Source: Ophiura sarsii (lineage: Eukaryota; Echinodermata; Ophiuroidea; Amphilepidida; Ophiuridae). From it: a stretch of 64,000 bases of DNA. Where the stretch lies: contig CM069455.1 in NCBI GenBank assembly GCA_035610835.1, forward strand, positions 22,920,264 through 22,984,263. The letters are read 5' to 3'. Position numbers and translations under genes: made by a program. Positions 44,816-55,519 of this stretch are shown piece after piece. The notes under the pieces were generated by a model. That model was not told where the DNA came from. It made no database searches and saw only the letters and a list, made by a program, of their open reading frames with translations. Position 1 is the stretch's first letter; each line of letters starts with the position of its first letter.

Positions 44816-46144
44816 CTTGGCTCAGTATACTTCACCAAGTATATAGTCTGGGGCCATTATTTCTTCGAAAAACTGCCGCGCCAGGTGGAACCAGCACACC
44901 GCATCGTAGTAATTTTGGAGTACTCAAGAGTGTTAGGGTTAACAGAGCTATGCATCCAAATCCAAAGCTAAGTTCAATTTTCATTTTAGCATTGGTTCTT
45001 CTACACACAGCCTCCATGTTGCATAGGCAGATTATTGATTAACTGGTAGCGACAACTCACCGGGGGTTAGTAAGATGAGGATTGGGAAGCCTAACTATAC
45101 ACATGCATGTCACACTATCATGTGTTCAAAACCCAAGTGCAAAAAAGTACAACTGCACTTTGTTTCATTCTTGTCGGTGTAGCGTTCTTATTTGTTAAGT
45201 GAACTTCGCCTCTAATTGAAGTGGAGATATTATTCCATAATGTTGTAGTTAATATCTTTGTATTTCGTAGTTACCTTGATATTGTATCTGTACAGATTCT
45301 TTCCTCAAACCCACCTACAAAATGCTTCTTCTCCAACAGATTACATGCTACAATCGCCAGACTTGGTCAGTAGGACCCCCAACTTGACCTTCATATAGGG
45401 TATTCACGGTTTGGGGTCAAAGGTCACTATGGGTCAAAACGTGATTTTCACTTTAAACGCTCTTGCAATTTAGTGAAAAATCATAATTATTCCTTATGAC
45501 CGTATAATTATAATAGTTTGGTTTTTCAAAAGGAAAACATATTTGGGGTCACTATGGGTCAAGTTCATTTAAAATGCTTTTTGTCTCAAAGGAAATGACT
45601 GATGACCTTCATAATTGGTCAAAAGATTCCTTGGGTCCATGCACATGTAGGGTGTTCAGCGGTTAAAGGTGACATGTCATATGGGTTCACAAGGGGTCAT
45701 TGCACTATACACAGTCAAAATTTAAGACATGCCCCGATTTTGATCTGACTTAATGCATCGGATTTCTTTTGCTGCTAAGACAAGAAATGTCAATCATGAC
45801 CTTAGGGTCAAATGTCAGGAACGAGAACAAAATCAAGGTGGCTTGGTCTTTGACCAGAGCAATATCTAGTTATAAGTTGGTACCACATTTATGAGTTATG
45901 AGCATATATTTGAGGATACAAATGGATACAGCTTAACAGTAGAAAAATAAGACACGGATACAAGTTGTAGAAAATCTAGCCCTTTATTACATTATAAAAA
46001 TGTAAACCATAGTAAACAATGTAATCAAAATGTGCAAAACTGTTCAATACATGCAACTTTCAGCCAGTACATTATTAAAGGCACATTCCTCCATTTTTGT
46101 TGAAATATTGGTTTTGTTGAAAGATTGTGTTAAAACACTTTTCA
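44816..46144. other. Intergenic, no supported gene
   Basis: Nothing coding. A GGGTCAAAGGTCA DR1-type match lies at 45414-45426 among several GGGTCAA phrases. Confidence 0.4.
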
Positions 46145-46260
46145 CACGGCAGTCGTCCGACACGGCAATCGTCTGCAGACGACAGTTCCAACATTTTCCA
46201 AAAATATTAAAATGATTGAATACCGTAAAACTAATAGCCGTGTGGAAAGTATTAAATATT
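46145..46260 (-). mobile_element. TTAA-family MITE, inverted and internally deleted
   Basis: Has the GTCGTC-TGCAGACGACAG core and ends AATAGCCGTGTGGAAAGTATTAA. Confidence 0.7.
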
Positions 46261-46474
46261 TCTATTTCAAACTTTAGTGCAACTATTTCATTTTGCTCGG
46301 ATCAAGTTATCGCTTTCTCCGTAAAACTGCATGATCACAAAAGCTATTTTAGAAATAGGAATAAATAATCAATCTTAAAAAATAGAGCAACATACCTTCA
46401 ATTCCAATAACTGATCCTTTAACAAAATGTTAAAATGTAACTAAATACTGTAACCATGAAGTTTACTGTTATTA

Positions 46475-46997
46475 TAAACACTTCAAAAGAAGTAAGTTCC
46501 CCTTTAGGGGTTCCCTTATATTTCCAAAACAATACATTGGAATGAAATGGGGTTTTCAGTCAAATGATTATGGGCTTCATACCAATACTTGACCAAAATT
46601 TCAAATCAACAGGTTCTGTCAAGCTCGAGTGAGCACGTATTGAATGACGGAATGTCCCATTTCAAAAGTTGCTAAAATTCTGGTACAACAAGAGTTGGAC
46701 TTCCACATCGAGTAGCGCGCCTCATCAACACTATGAGAAATCGATGTCGTCATTTGATACACCAACGTGGTGGATACACACACTACCAAACATTATTTTA
46801 ACAACTTTTGAAATGGGACATTCTGTCATTCAATACAAGCTCACTCAAGCATGACAGAACCTGTTGATTTGAAATGTTGGTCAAGTATTGGTATGAACCT
46901 CATAACAATTTGACAGAAAACCCATTTCAACCCAATGTATATTTTTGAAAATATAAGGGAAACCCTTAAGGGGAACTTACTTCTTTTGAAGTGTTTA
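46475..46997. mobile_element. ~520-bp fold-back MITE, ~205-bp arms
   Basis: The arms start TAAACACTTCAAAAGAAGTA in both orientations and match through AATCAACAGGTTCTGTCA to ATGTCCCATTTCAAAAGTTG. The spacer is about 115 bases. Confidence 0.82.
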
Positions 46998-48244
46998 GAT
47001 GGATGGATATTGATATAAACAATGACATGTTATTATCTCATTTCATTTTATAGTCGTTCCACGTTTCATAATTATTGCTGTAGTTACAGGCATGAACGAT
47101 TTAATGAGCTATACTACGCCTCATTGTAGTGTACATAATTACAAGAATTAATTTAAATTGGTCATTGTGATCTGGTTTCAACTGGTGATTGTAATCTCGA
47201 TGAAACTGGTTTCTAATATATTTACACTGGTACTAACATGTTTCAACCGAAATGTATACCCAGAATATTCTATTCAAAACTGTAGCTTAAACCGGTAATT
47301 TTAATCTGGTTTATACCAGTGTCATATTTGATAATTGTAATCTGATTTAAGCCAACTAGCGTGTTTCAAAAACCAGTTTAAACTGGTTGTTTAAACTGGT
47401 TTATTGTAATCCGGATGCATTCAGAAATGTAAATCCTCTCTTGTATTGGTGTTCCACTATTTGCTATACAACACCTATAATGCTACCATCGTTTAATCCA
47501 GAATTTCAATACGATGACACCCGATTATTGATAATTGTGAAACCATGTAGAAAATGATCCCAATTAATCGCCATGAGTACCTCATTGAAACAATTCTGAA
47601 CGTTTCTAACCCTACAAACTGGTAACTGTCAAACCCAGGGGGCAAGGTTCAATGAACCATGACACTAAATACAGTATAATGGTCAATGAACCATGCCCCC
47701 ATGGAGATTGTAATAATAATCTTTGTTATTTAAATACAAATTTATACATGGTTGAATTGAAGAAATCTATACAAACTAAGTTTGGTCATATAAAATGTTC
47801 TTTAGAAAATTCTAATAAAGTTTACATGCATTCCTGATGAAATAATTCAAAAAATATTTGTACTGTTGTATAGTATAAAGTGAAGAAACTAACCTAAAAT
47901 CAGTGACAATAGAACCAGAAATATACATATTTAGAAACGATCTAATAAATAAAACTTCTCACAAACAATTGCATAAAAATCTATTTAACAAAGGCATACA
48001 TAAAAAAAACCTATCGGGCTAAATAATCATTAATCTAAAATTAGGCGCAAAACCCATTTCAGGTAAGGTAGCTATTTACTATGCCTTGTGGTTAGGAGAG
48101 GAACAACCCATCCAAGCTGATATTCATAATATACATATGTATATTAATTTGATACGGGGTTCCACAAGGGTCAACTCTAGGTCCCACAGTTATTACTACT
48201 TACTATCCATAAGATTTGTTAATACTGCATAAATATTGGAAAAT
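46998..48244. other. Downstream flank of the HYR/EGF gene; AAACTGGT cluster
   Basis: No gene. Near 47155-47410 the words AAACTGGT and its inverse occur many times, probably a decayed short tandem repeat. The 3' untranslated region of the HYR gene may extend into this stretch; no convincing poly(A) signal was found close by. Confidence 0.4.
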
Positions 48245-48385
48245 TGATATATAATAGATATATATATAATATATATAATTTGCAGCATATAGCTTGAAGT
48301 CGAACTATAACAAATTTGCTACTATATATATAATTTGCAGCATATAGCCAGAAGTCTAACTACAACAAGTTCGCTACTATAAAAC
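48245..48385 (+). repeat. Two direct copies of a ~57-bp unit plus AT dinucleotide run
   Basis: ATAATTTGCAGCATATAGC occurs twice about 57 bases apart, each followed by AGAAGT/TGAAGTC-AACTA and TTGC-ACTATA. It lies in the likely 3' untranslated region of the HYR/EGF gene. Confidence 0.7.
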
Positions 48386-48487
48386 ATTGATAAATTGCAT
48401 AGACAATTAACAGAAGTAACTTGTAATCAATTAAGTGCTATATAGAGACAAACACGGACACATCACAAAGTGATTAAGACTTCCTAT

Positions 48488-48687
48488 CTAGCTGATAATG
48501 GGCATTTCATCCGCACGCTTGTTGTACGTCGAGGCGGAGGATTGTGGAGCCATGCGGAACACGACGAGCGCAAGAATCATGATGACGAGTACCAGCACCG
48601 ACATGGTGGTTATTATGGACATCTGCAGGAAGAAGGACTCGGCATACATTGTGCTCAGACCGCCTTCGTTGTCTTCAACTTTGCTAG
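48488..48687 (-). CDS. HYR/EGF gene, last coding exon: transmembrane helix and cytoplasmic tail
   Basis: Last of nine exons resolved. It is entered after TTTCAG at 48688 in phase 1 and ends at TAG (48488-48490). It encodes a short acidic juxtamembrane stretch (KVEDNEGG), a 22-residue helix from MSIITTMSVL to ALVVF, and a 22-residue tail beginning RMAPQSSAS. The helix is followed by Arg, as expected for a type I protein with the EGF/HYR part outside. The tail has one Tyr in STYNK and no kinase or adaptor motif that I can name. The nine exons sum to 2,147 bases; with the single base carried in at the 5' edge this is exactly 716 codons including the stop, supporting the joins. Confidence 0.9.
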
Positions 48688-48954
48688 CTGAAAATTTAAA
48701 AAGAAGAACACATTTAGAGAAATAGTAGGGATTGAACACACTCAACAAAGATGAGGGGGCTTACACACTACATAACATCTATGATTAACTCATTGGCGCT
48801 ATTAGCTTCCTTCTTTGGATGCATGATATATTTGCGGATGAGTTGCTCCTAATATAAGTCTATTATATCGCAGCGAAACCAATAACGCCTAAACAATGCT
48901 GTTACCGTTGTGATTGGTCCATTGTGATTCCTCCGATGTTAAAGGTTTTTGGCT

Positions 48955-49300
48955 ATGATTTTTCTTCTTTTTCACATCGTAATATTTTGATATCAGAAGC
49001 ATCCCCATATTTTTTCTCATTATGTTTGTAAAATCTTAGGGGCCAGAAATGTTCCATTTACAAATTATAGGCTAAAATGTGGTGAATTACTGCCAAAGGT
49101 GGTTAACCACCAGCCAGTTTGTGTACTACCATAAATATTGCTCTCCAGTATTTATGGTACTACTCACTGGGCAAAATTTGTGTGACATTGTGCTTCTAGT
49201 AAAATTAGAAACATTGGAGTTATGCAACTCAAACTTTGGAATGTGACAATTTTAAGGATGACCTTTCATGTAAAATAGAAAACATCAGGTTGAAAATCGG
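48955..49300 (+). repeat. ~300-bp dispersed repeat, copy 2 (intronic)
   Basis: Matches 14915-15215 and has an extra ~45 bases near 49130-49165 (GTACTACC-GGTACTAC inverted pair). Lies in the last intron of the HYR/EGF gene. Confidence 0.72.
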
Positions 49301-49367
49301 GCCAGCAATCAGAACATCTACCTTTAAATAAATAACCGGTCGGCCAATATCTATGAATCTACTATAT

Positions 49368-49615
49368 TTAACACTTTCCATGCAGCTATTAGTTTTACCA
49401 CATACAAAGCACAGATTTTTCAGAAACATTTCCCAACTTTCAACTCATCTCAAGAATTAATGAACCAATACTATGCATGTTTGTACTTATTTTAATGCAA
49501 TTGTCATGGTGATTCCACATATGGTGATGAGATTCAATAATTTTGACATTTTTGAATCATTTTGTGAACTTTTGGAACTGTCGTCTGCATACGCCTGTCG
49601 CGTGGAAAGCGTTAA
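49368..49615 (+). mobile_element. TTAA-family MITE, full copy, 18 bp from a splice donor
   Basis: TTAACACTTTCCATGCAG to CGCGTGGAAAGCGTTAA with TTAA at both edges. Its right edge is 18 bases from the 5' splice site at 49633 of the HYR/EGF gene. Confidence 0.82.
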
Positions 49616-49633
49616 GCAAATATTTCTACCTAC

Positions 49634-49765
49634 CTGTCAGACAATGTGGTCCCTCCCATCCGGGTGCACACTTGCACAAGAACGCTGCATCAGGAGTACC
49701 TGCCATGCTCAGGTCATGGCATGTTCCATTATTAGCACAGGGGTTAGGCATACATGGGTCACGGA
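49634..49765 (-). CDS. HYR/EGF gene, EGF-like exon nearest the membrane
   Basis: A 132-base phase 1-1 exon (acceptor TTTCCAG, donor GTAGGT). It encodes one EGF-like module with the six-cysteine order: DPCMPNPCANNGTC, then a longer loop, FLCKCAPGWEGPHC. The CKCAPGW-GPHC end is diagnostic. The domain lies directly outside the membrane helix. The C3-C4 loop is a little longer than usual (17 residues). Confidence 0.93.
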
Positions 49766-50216
49766 CTGGAAACAATAATGAAAATTTATATTAGATACAA
49801 GATACTATTGCACAAATAAGTACTTTCAAACTAAGTAGGTTAGCATAACAAGTAACTATAGCCTATAGTCTACATTATGTATATTTGTTGAAATGAAAGG
49901 ATGCATTTGATTGGCCAATTACTCAATGTAATAATATGAGTATCCAATGAAATATGCCCTTGTTTTATAAGCATTGCCTCCATTTGCCCTACCAGCTGTT
50001 TCACAATGAATAATTGTTAAACTTAAATTCCAATCAAATTTAACCCCTGATATTGCCTTTGATTTTGCCCACTATTCACTTTTTGAAAATTTTGAAACTG
50101 TCTACAGCCAAGATGAATAATATCTGCAGCAAGAGTCCATTACATTTGTCACAAATTTTGATAGCTGCTTATGCCAACTCTGAATCCTCTCTAATAGCCA
50201 CAATGATTACACTTAC

Positions 50217-50453
50217 TATCACAAAGCACACCATGGAATCCAGCAGGGCACTCGCATCGGACTCCTTCCATTGGGTTGCTGGTCTCAAATACACAGCGCC
50301 CTCCATTGATACATCCGCAATCAGGAGCGATGACATCGGAGATAAGATCACGTCTCTTACGGCCGTTTCCCAGACAGATGTATTGTGATGCGGTGTAGTA
50401 GCAGGATGATCCTGCAGGGCAGGGGTTACTGTTACATGGGTTGTCTGGATTGG
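50217..50453 (-). CDS. HYR/EGF gene, cysteine-rich exon with RKRR linker and EGF-like module
   Basis: A 237-base phase 1-1 exon (donor GTAAGT). The N-terminal half, NPCNSNPCPAGSSCYYTASQ then YIC, has four cysteines in the order of an EGF module's first four but lacks the last two. A basic linker, GNGRKRRDLISD, contains the furin-type site RKRR. A complete EGF-like module follows: DCGCINGGRC, then RCECPAGFHGVLC. Cutting at RKRR would release most of the outside part. The site is seen; processing is inferred. Confidence 0.9.
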
Positions 50454-50499
50454 CTGGGAAAAAGAAAATATCATATCGAGCGATTTAAATGTATGTCAC

Positions 50500-51090
50500 A
50501 TGTACATCATATTTATGTCAAATGTACATCAAATGGGTCATTCATGTCACATGTACATCACATGGTGCATTTATGTCACATGTACATCACATGGTGCATT
50601 CATGTCACATGTACATCACATGGTACATTCATATCAAATGTACATCACATGGTGCATTCATGTCACATGTACATCACATGGTGCATTCATGTCACATGTA
50701 CATCACATGGTACATTCATATCAAATGTACATCACATGGTGCATTCATGTCACATGTACATCACATGGTGCATTCATGTCACATGTACATCACATGGTGC
50801 ATTCATGTCACATGTACATCACATGGTACATTCATATCAAATGTACATCACATGGTGCATTCATGTCACATGTACATCACATGGTGCATTCATGTCACAT
50901 GTACATCACATGGTGCATGTCACATGGTGCATTTATGTCAAATTTACATCACATGGTGCATTCATGTCAAATGTATATCACATGGTGCATTCATGTCACA
51001 TGTGCATCACATGGTGCATTTATGTCATATCATGGTGCATTTATATCACATGCACATCACATGGTGCATTATCATGTACATCATATGTCA
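50500..51090. repeat. 29-bp minisatellite in an intron
   Basis: About 20 units of a 29-base repeat with CACATGGTGCATTCATGTCA and CATGTACAT, some reading GGTACATTCATATCAAATG. Because 29 is not a multiple of 3 and the unit has no stop, all three forward frames stay open for about 200-260 codons. These are not genes. It is rich in CACATG/CATGTG. Confidence 0.93.
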
Positions 51091-51539
51091 CATGCATAAG
51101 GTGATCCTTCTGAGGATGGTTGCTATAACATGGGTTCAACCCATTGTCTGGATCGGTTGTGAACAAAAATGTAATATAGAATGTTTAGGTATGTCAAATG
51201 TATGGTGCTTGCAAAGACCTCAACAAAAGAAAGTCATACAATTCATTTACATTGTAGGTCCTATAAGGTAACCTCTGATTATTTTTGGACCACACAGGCT
51301 AGATAGACATTTGGATGAATCTTTTTGGTACCAAAACTAATTGCCACCAAACAACAAGGATAAGTCATGATTAGCACCATTTAATGAATATCTGTGACGT
51401 TTCAAATTCATATTTTTAACACATATATTGTTTCACTTTTAAAAATAAGTTTTATGAGCACTTCGCTGGACCTTTTAATCACAACTGCCTGACCCAATGT
51501 TATATCAATCAATCAATTTGTAAGGCCTTTTTAACTCAC

Positions 51540-51794
51540 CAGCACTAACTGTAACTTCAAATCGACAAGTGGCTTCATTGCCTGCAGCATCCAAGAATCC
51601 ATACACCACACTGGTGGCACCAACTGGGAACACATCTCCTGGATTGTGGCTTGAATAGCTATCGGTCACTCCTACATTGTCCGTTGCAGTCGGAATGGTC
51701 CATGTGGCGATGGTACTCATCTCACCATCGGCTGCGGTACCGGTGATTCCCGCCGGGCAACCGGAGATGACCGGGGTGGAGACGTCGGTATTAC
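51540..51794 (-). CDS. HYR/EGF gene, HYR domain exon
   Basis: A 255-base phase 1-1 exon with one HYR (hyalin repeat) domain, an Ig-like fold common in echinoderm hyalin and in cell-surface adhesion proteins. Marks: PVISGCPAGI at the start, WTIPTATDNVG in the middle, PVGATSVVYGFLDAAGNEAT, and CRFEVTV at the end. Both domain cysteines are present. Acceptor TTCCAG, donor GTGAGT. Confidence 0.93.
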
Positions 51795-51879
51795 CTGGAA
51801 TGTAAATATGAGGATAAGATTGGATTTAACTTGAGTCATTGAGACTTGACTTGTGAAACCAACACTAGACTCGCTTTTA

Positions 51880-53150
51880 TAAAGGACTTGACTCACTTTT
51901 ACAAAGGACTGGACTCACTTTTACAAAGGACTTGACTCACTTTTACAAAGGACTTGACTCACTTTTACAAAGGACTTGACTCACTTTTACAAAGGACTGG
52001 ACTCACTTTTACAAAGGACTGGACTCACTTTTACAAAGGACTTGACTCACTTTTACAAAGGATTTGACTCACTTTTACAAAGGATTTGACTCACTTTTAC
52101 AAAGGATTTGACTCACTTTTACAAAGGACTTGACTCACTTTTACAAAGGACTCGACTCACTTTTACAATGGACTTGACTCACTTTTACATAGGACTTGAC
52201 TCACTTTTACAAAGGACCGGACTCGCTTTTACAAAGGATTTGACTCACTTTTATAAAGGACTTGACTCACTTTTAAATAGGACTGGAATCACTTTGATAA
52301 AGGATTAACTCACTTTTACAAAGGACTTGACTCACTTTTAAAAGGACTTGATTCGCTTTTACAAAGGACTTGACTCACTTTTACAAAGGACTTGACTCTC
52401 TTTTGCAAAGGACTTGACTGACTTTTACAAAGGACTGGAATCACTTTAATAAAGGATTGACTCACTTTTACAAAGGACTTGACTCACTTTTACAAAGGAC
52501 TTGACTCACTTTTACAAAGGACTTGACTCACTTTTACAAAGGACTTGATCCGCTTTTACAAAGGACTTGACTCACTTTTACAAAGGACTTGACTCTCTTT
52601 TGCAAAGGACTTGACTGACTTTTACAAAGGACTTGGCTCACTTTTACAAAGGACTTGACTCACTTTTACAAAGGACTTGACTCACTTTTCCAAAGGACTG
52701 GACTTACTTTTAAAAAGGACTTGACTTACTTTTACAAAGGACTTGACTCACTTTTACGAAGGACTTGATTCGCTTTTACAAAGGACTTGACTCACTTTTA
52801 CAAAGGACTTGACTTTCTTTTGCAAAGGACTCGACTCACTTTTACAAAGGACTTGACTCACTTTTACAAAGGACTTGGCTCACTTTTACAAAGGACTTGA
52901 CTCACTTTTACAAAGGACTTGACTCACTTTTACAAAGGACTTGACTCACTTTTCCAAAGGACTGGACTTACTTTTAAAAAGGAATTGACTTACTTTTACA
53001 AAGGACTTTACTCACTTTTACAAAGGACTGGACTCACTTTTATAAAGGACTTGGCTCACTTTTACAACAACTTGACTCACTTTTACAAATGACTCGACTT
53101 CCTTTTACAAACGACTTGACCCACTTTTACAAACGACTTGACTCAGGTAT
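51880..53150. repeat. 22-bp minisatellite in an intron, ~57 units
   Basis: The unit is GGACTTGACTCACTTTTACA plus AA, repeated over about 1.27 kb with point variants (GGACTGGACTC, TTTGCAAAGG). It includes larger repeated blocks, such as a TTGCAAAGGACTTGACTGAC variant seen twice about 185 bases apart. TGACTCA (AP-1-like) is in most units. Confidence 0.95.
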
Positions 53151-53297
53151 GGTGCTCAGTGTTGGGACAAAGTCACTAAACCACAAGTCATGTCACCGAC
53201 TAAGACGATTCTAGTCAAGTATTTCCTATTTGTTAAGTTAAGTCAGTCCAATAGGTCAAGTCAAGTCACTGGTTGGCTCAAGTCAAGTCAAGTCTAT

Positions 53298-53579
53298 ACC
53301 ACAATGTTAGAAAAAAGTGTTCGAACACTTAGTAGGCCTAATTTAAAGTCATCCCCCTTTCCCCCTGATCAATGTTGAGTTGCCCAACTTGCCAAACATC
53401 AGCCCGTGGCCTAGCAACATTGATTGGTGGGGGGATGGGAGGGGTATATTGAAGGGGAGCTTTCAGGCTAGCAGATGCAAATTGGTATTTTCACATGACT
53501 CTAGAAATGCGTACTATATGGTAATTAAAAGGTGCAAACAAGGGTCAGTGTTCGAACACCTTTTTTCTATGATTGCAGG
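53298..53579. mobile_element. MITE related to 34849-35141 (intronic)
   Basis: Inverted ends: AATGTTAGAAAAAAGTGTTC and AATCATAGAAAAAAGGTGTTC-type. The centre has CAATGTTGA and CAACATTGATTGGTGGGGG, as in 34849-35141. Confidence 0.7.
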
Positions 53580-54360
53580 TCATACTGAATATGAAACTAT
53601 TTACTTCATGTACTGATAATTATTAATCAAGTGTTGTTCAGTACAAGTGTAAGAGGATTTTTATTTTATTTTGTAGCAATCTTCCTACGCAGTAGCGTTG
53701 AACCGAGTGGTTTATTTAATAATAATAATAATAATAAATTACATTTGTTAAGCGCATAATACAAAAAGACTGATAAAACTCAGGATGCAGAAGTGGATGT
53801 TGAACTAATATTTTATTCAGTTAACTCGCATCGTTGTTGGTCATGTCATGTCATAATATTCGGAGAACATAAATTGGTAGAGATGTCGTTTAGTCAAAAG
53901 CAAGCGGTCGAGAGAGAGAGATAAAATCCAGTATGGGCCTTTTATTCTCGTGGTTCGGGAGGGTGTCGGTATTGCCCAATTGTGGAACCCCACGTGATTG
54001 GCCGATTAATAATTGCATTCAAATAATATGCAGGAAATACTCGGGAGCAAATCACCTGTGTGAAATCTGTCTAAGATTTGGAGCCTATCACATAAACATG
54101 TTATGTAATAGAGTTTTATAAAAATTGTATTAAGGGGCACTTCTTGCATCACACAAGTGTATTAGGCCTAACATATTAATATTGTTACATTCAAGTGACT
54201 ATAGTATGGGATCTATTAAAGTCAAGCCTTTTGGATAAGTGACTCTAGTCATGCCAAGTCAATGACATTTATTTAAAACCAAGTCACCAGTCAATTCATT
54301 GCTCTTAGTGATTTCCAGAGCGAATTCTTTATTGGGCTACTAAATTAACCGTTTACTTAC
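53580..54360. other. Intronic DNA with an AAT microsatellite
   Basis: AAT run at about 53717-53737 leading into ACATTTGTTAAGCGCATAA, a decayed repeat end like that near 17285. Otherwise nothing recognised. Confidence 0.45.
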
Positions 54361-54627
54361 CATCTCCTTGACTAGTGGTGACTGCAAACGAGCAAGTGGC
54401 AGTGTTGCCAGATGGATCAACAAATCTATACTCCACATTGACAGTCATGCCAAATCCAATGAATATACTGGGGGTGGGATACGTGGCAAAGTCCAACTCG
54501 ACCGTGCCGGAGTCGTCCGTGGCAGTAGGTGCGGTCCAGCTCACCTGGCTGTAGCCGCTGCCGCCGGGTACAATCTCGACAATGTCGTTAGGGCAACCGG
54601 AGATGACTGGCGCTGTCACGTCACCAC
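54361..54627 (-). CDS. HYR/EGF gene, HYR domain exon
   Basis: A 267-base phase 1-1 exon (acceptor GCTCAG, donor GTAAGT). One HYR domain: APVISGCPNDI, VSWTAPTATDDSG, a GMTVNVEYRFVDPSGNTAT strand pair and CSFAVTT. Both cysteines are present. The middle loop (DFATYPTPSIFIGFG) departs from the usual SSHxPGxxF phrase. Confidence 0.92.
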
Positions 54628-55519
54628 CTGAGCAAAAGGATGGATACATTTTAAATAAATAAGCATATCAAGGGATCTACTAAGTTTAGTTGGACATTGA
54701 GTCCCATCAAATTACTGTTTGGACTTATGCATTCTTTATTGAGGGTTATATGCTCCAGTGATCAACACTGATTTCCAAAAAGACTGGTATACACATCTTT
54801 CAATCTGTACCGTACATTTAAAAAAAAGTGATTTAGACCAAGATATTTGAAAATGCAATACTTGAATTCCTGATGAAATAATTCAAAAACGCGTCAAGAG
54901 TTAATAATACTTTTTAGATATTGTAGTGCTCCTGTATTGCTAAAAATTGGCACACAAATTGTCCGAATGATCAAATGCCCCGGACTCTTAATAATAAACA
55001 ATTCTCCCCTTCCTCTTTGCAAAAATAACAATAAGCCTTCAGCAAATAAAAACATACATTGTTTAACAGGAAGTAGGTGGTCACTAGGATTGGTTGAACA
55101 GGCTTTTTTGTCAAGTTCCCTGAAAATTTGTTACATTTACAAAGTTCTCATAAGTGTTCAAATATTCTACATAAGGCTATATTAAAAAAATCATTTGTCT
55201 CAAAGCTCCCGCGCGCATTAGTTAATCGATGCGTGTTAGAAAAAGAAAAGACCTTTTTTCAAAAAAAGAGGAAAAAAACACCCCAAAATGTCACAGATTG
55301 TTCAGATTTTCATTGATCACATCATTTTAAAAACAAAAGATCACTTTTACAAGGATTTCAATATTTTATATTTAACCCCCCCCCCCGCATTCCGCATTAG
55401 GCTTTGAAAAACTGAAGAGCTTTGAGACAAAAGATTTTTTCAATATAGCTTAAGTGTTCAAATATTCTACAATTCTCAACAAACTTTAAAGAATAAAATA
55501 AGCTATAATTTATTATATA
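54628..55519. other. Intronic DNA with a small inverted pair
   Basis: TAAGGCTATATT-AAAAAATC to TTTGTCTCAAAGCTC (about 55170-55208) is inverted near 55414-55452, and AGTGTTCAAATATTCTAC occurs directly twice (about 55155 and 55453). A C run lies at 55377-55386. Confidence 0.5.

Noticed and set aside
50385..51271. Three long overlapping open frames (199, 239 and 260 codons) as genes
   Set aside because: They are the three frames of a stop-free 29-bp minisatellite inside an intron on the other strand; the peptides are pure repeats of HVTCTSHGAF-like words.
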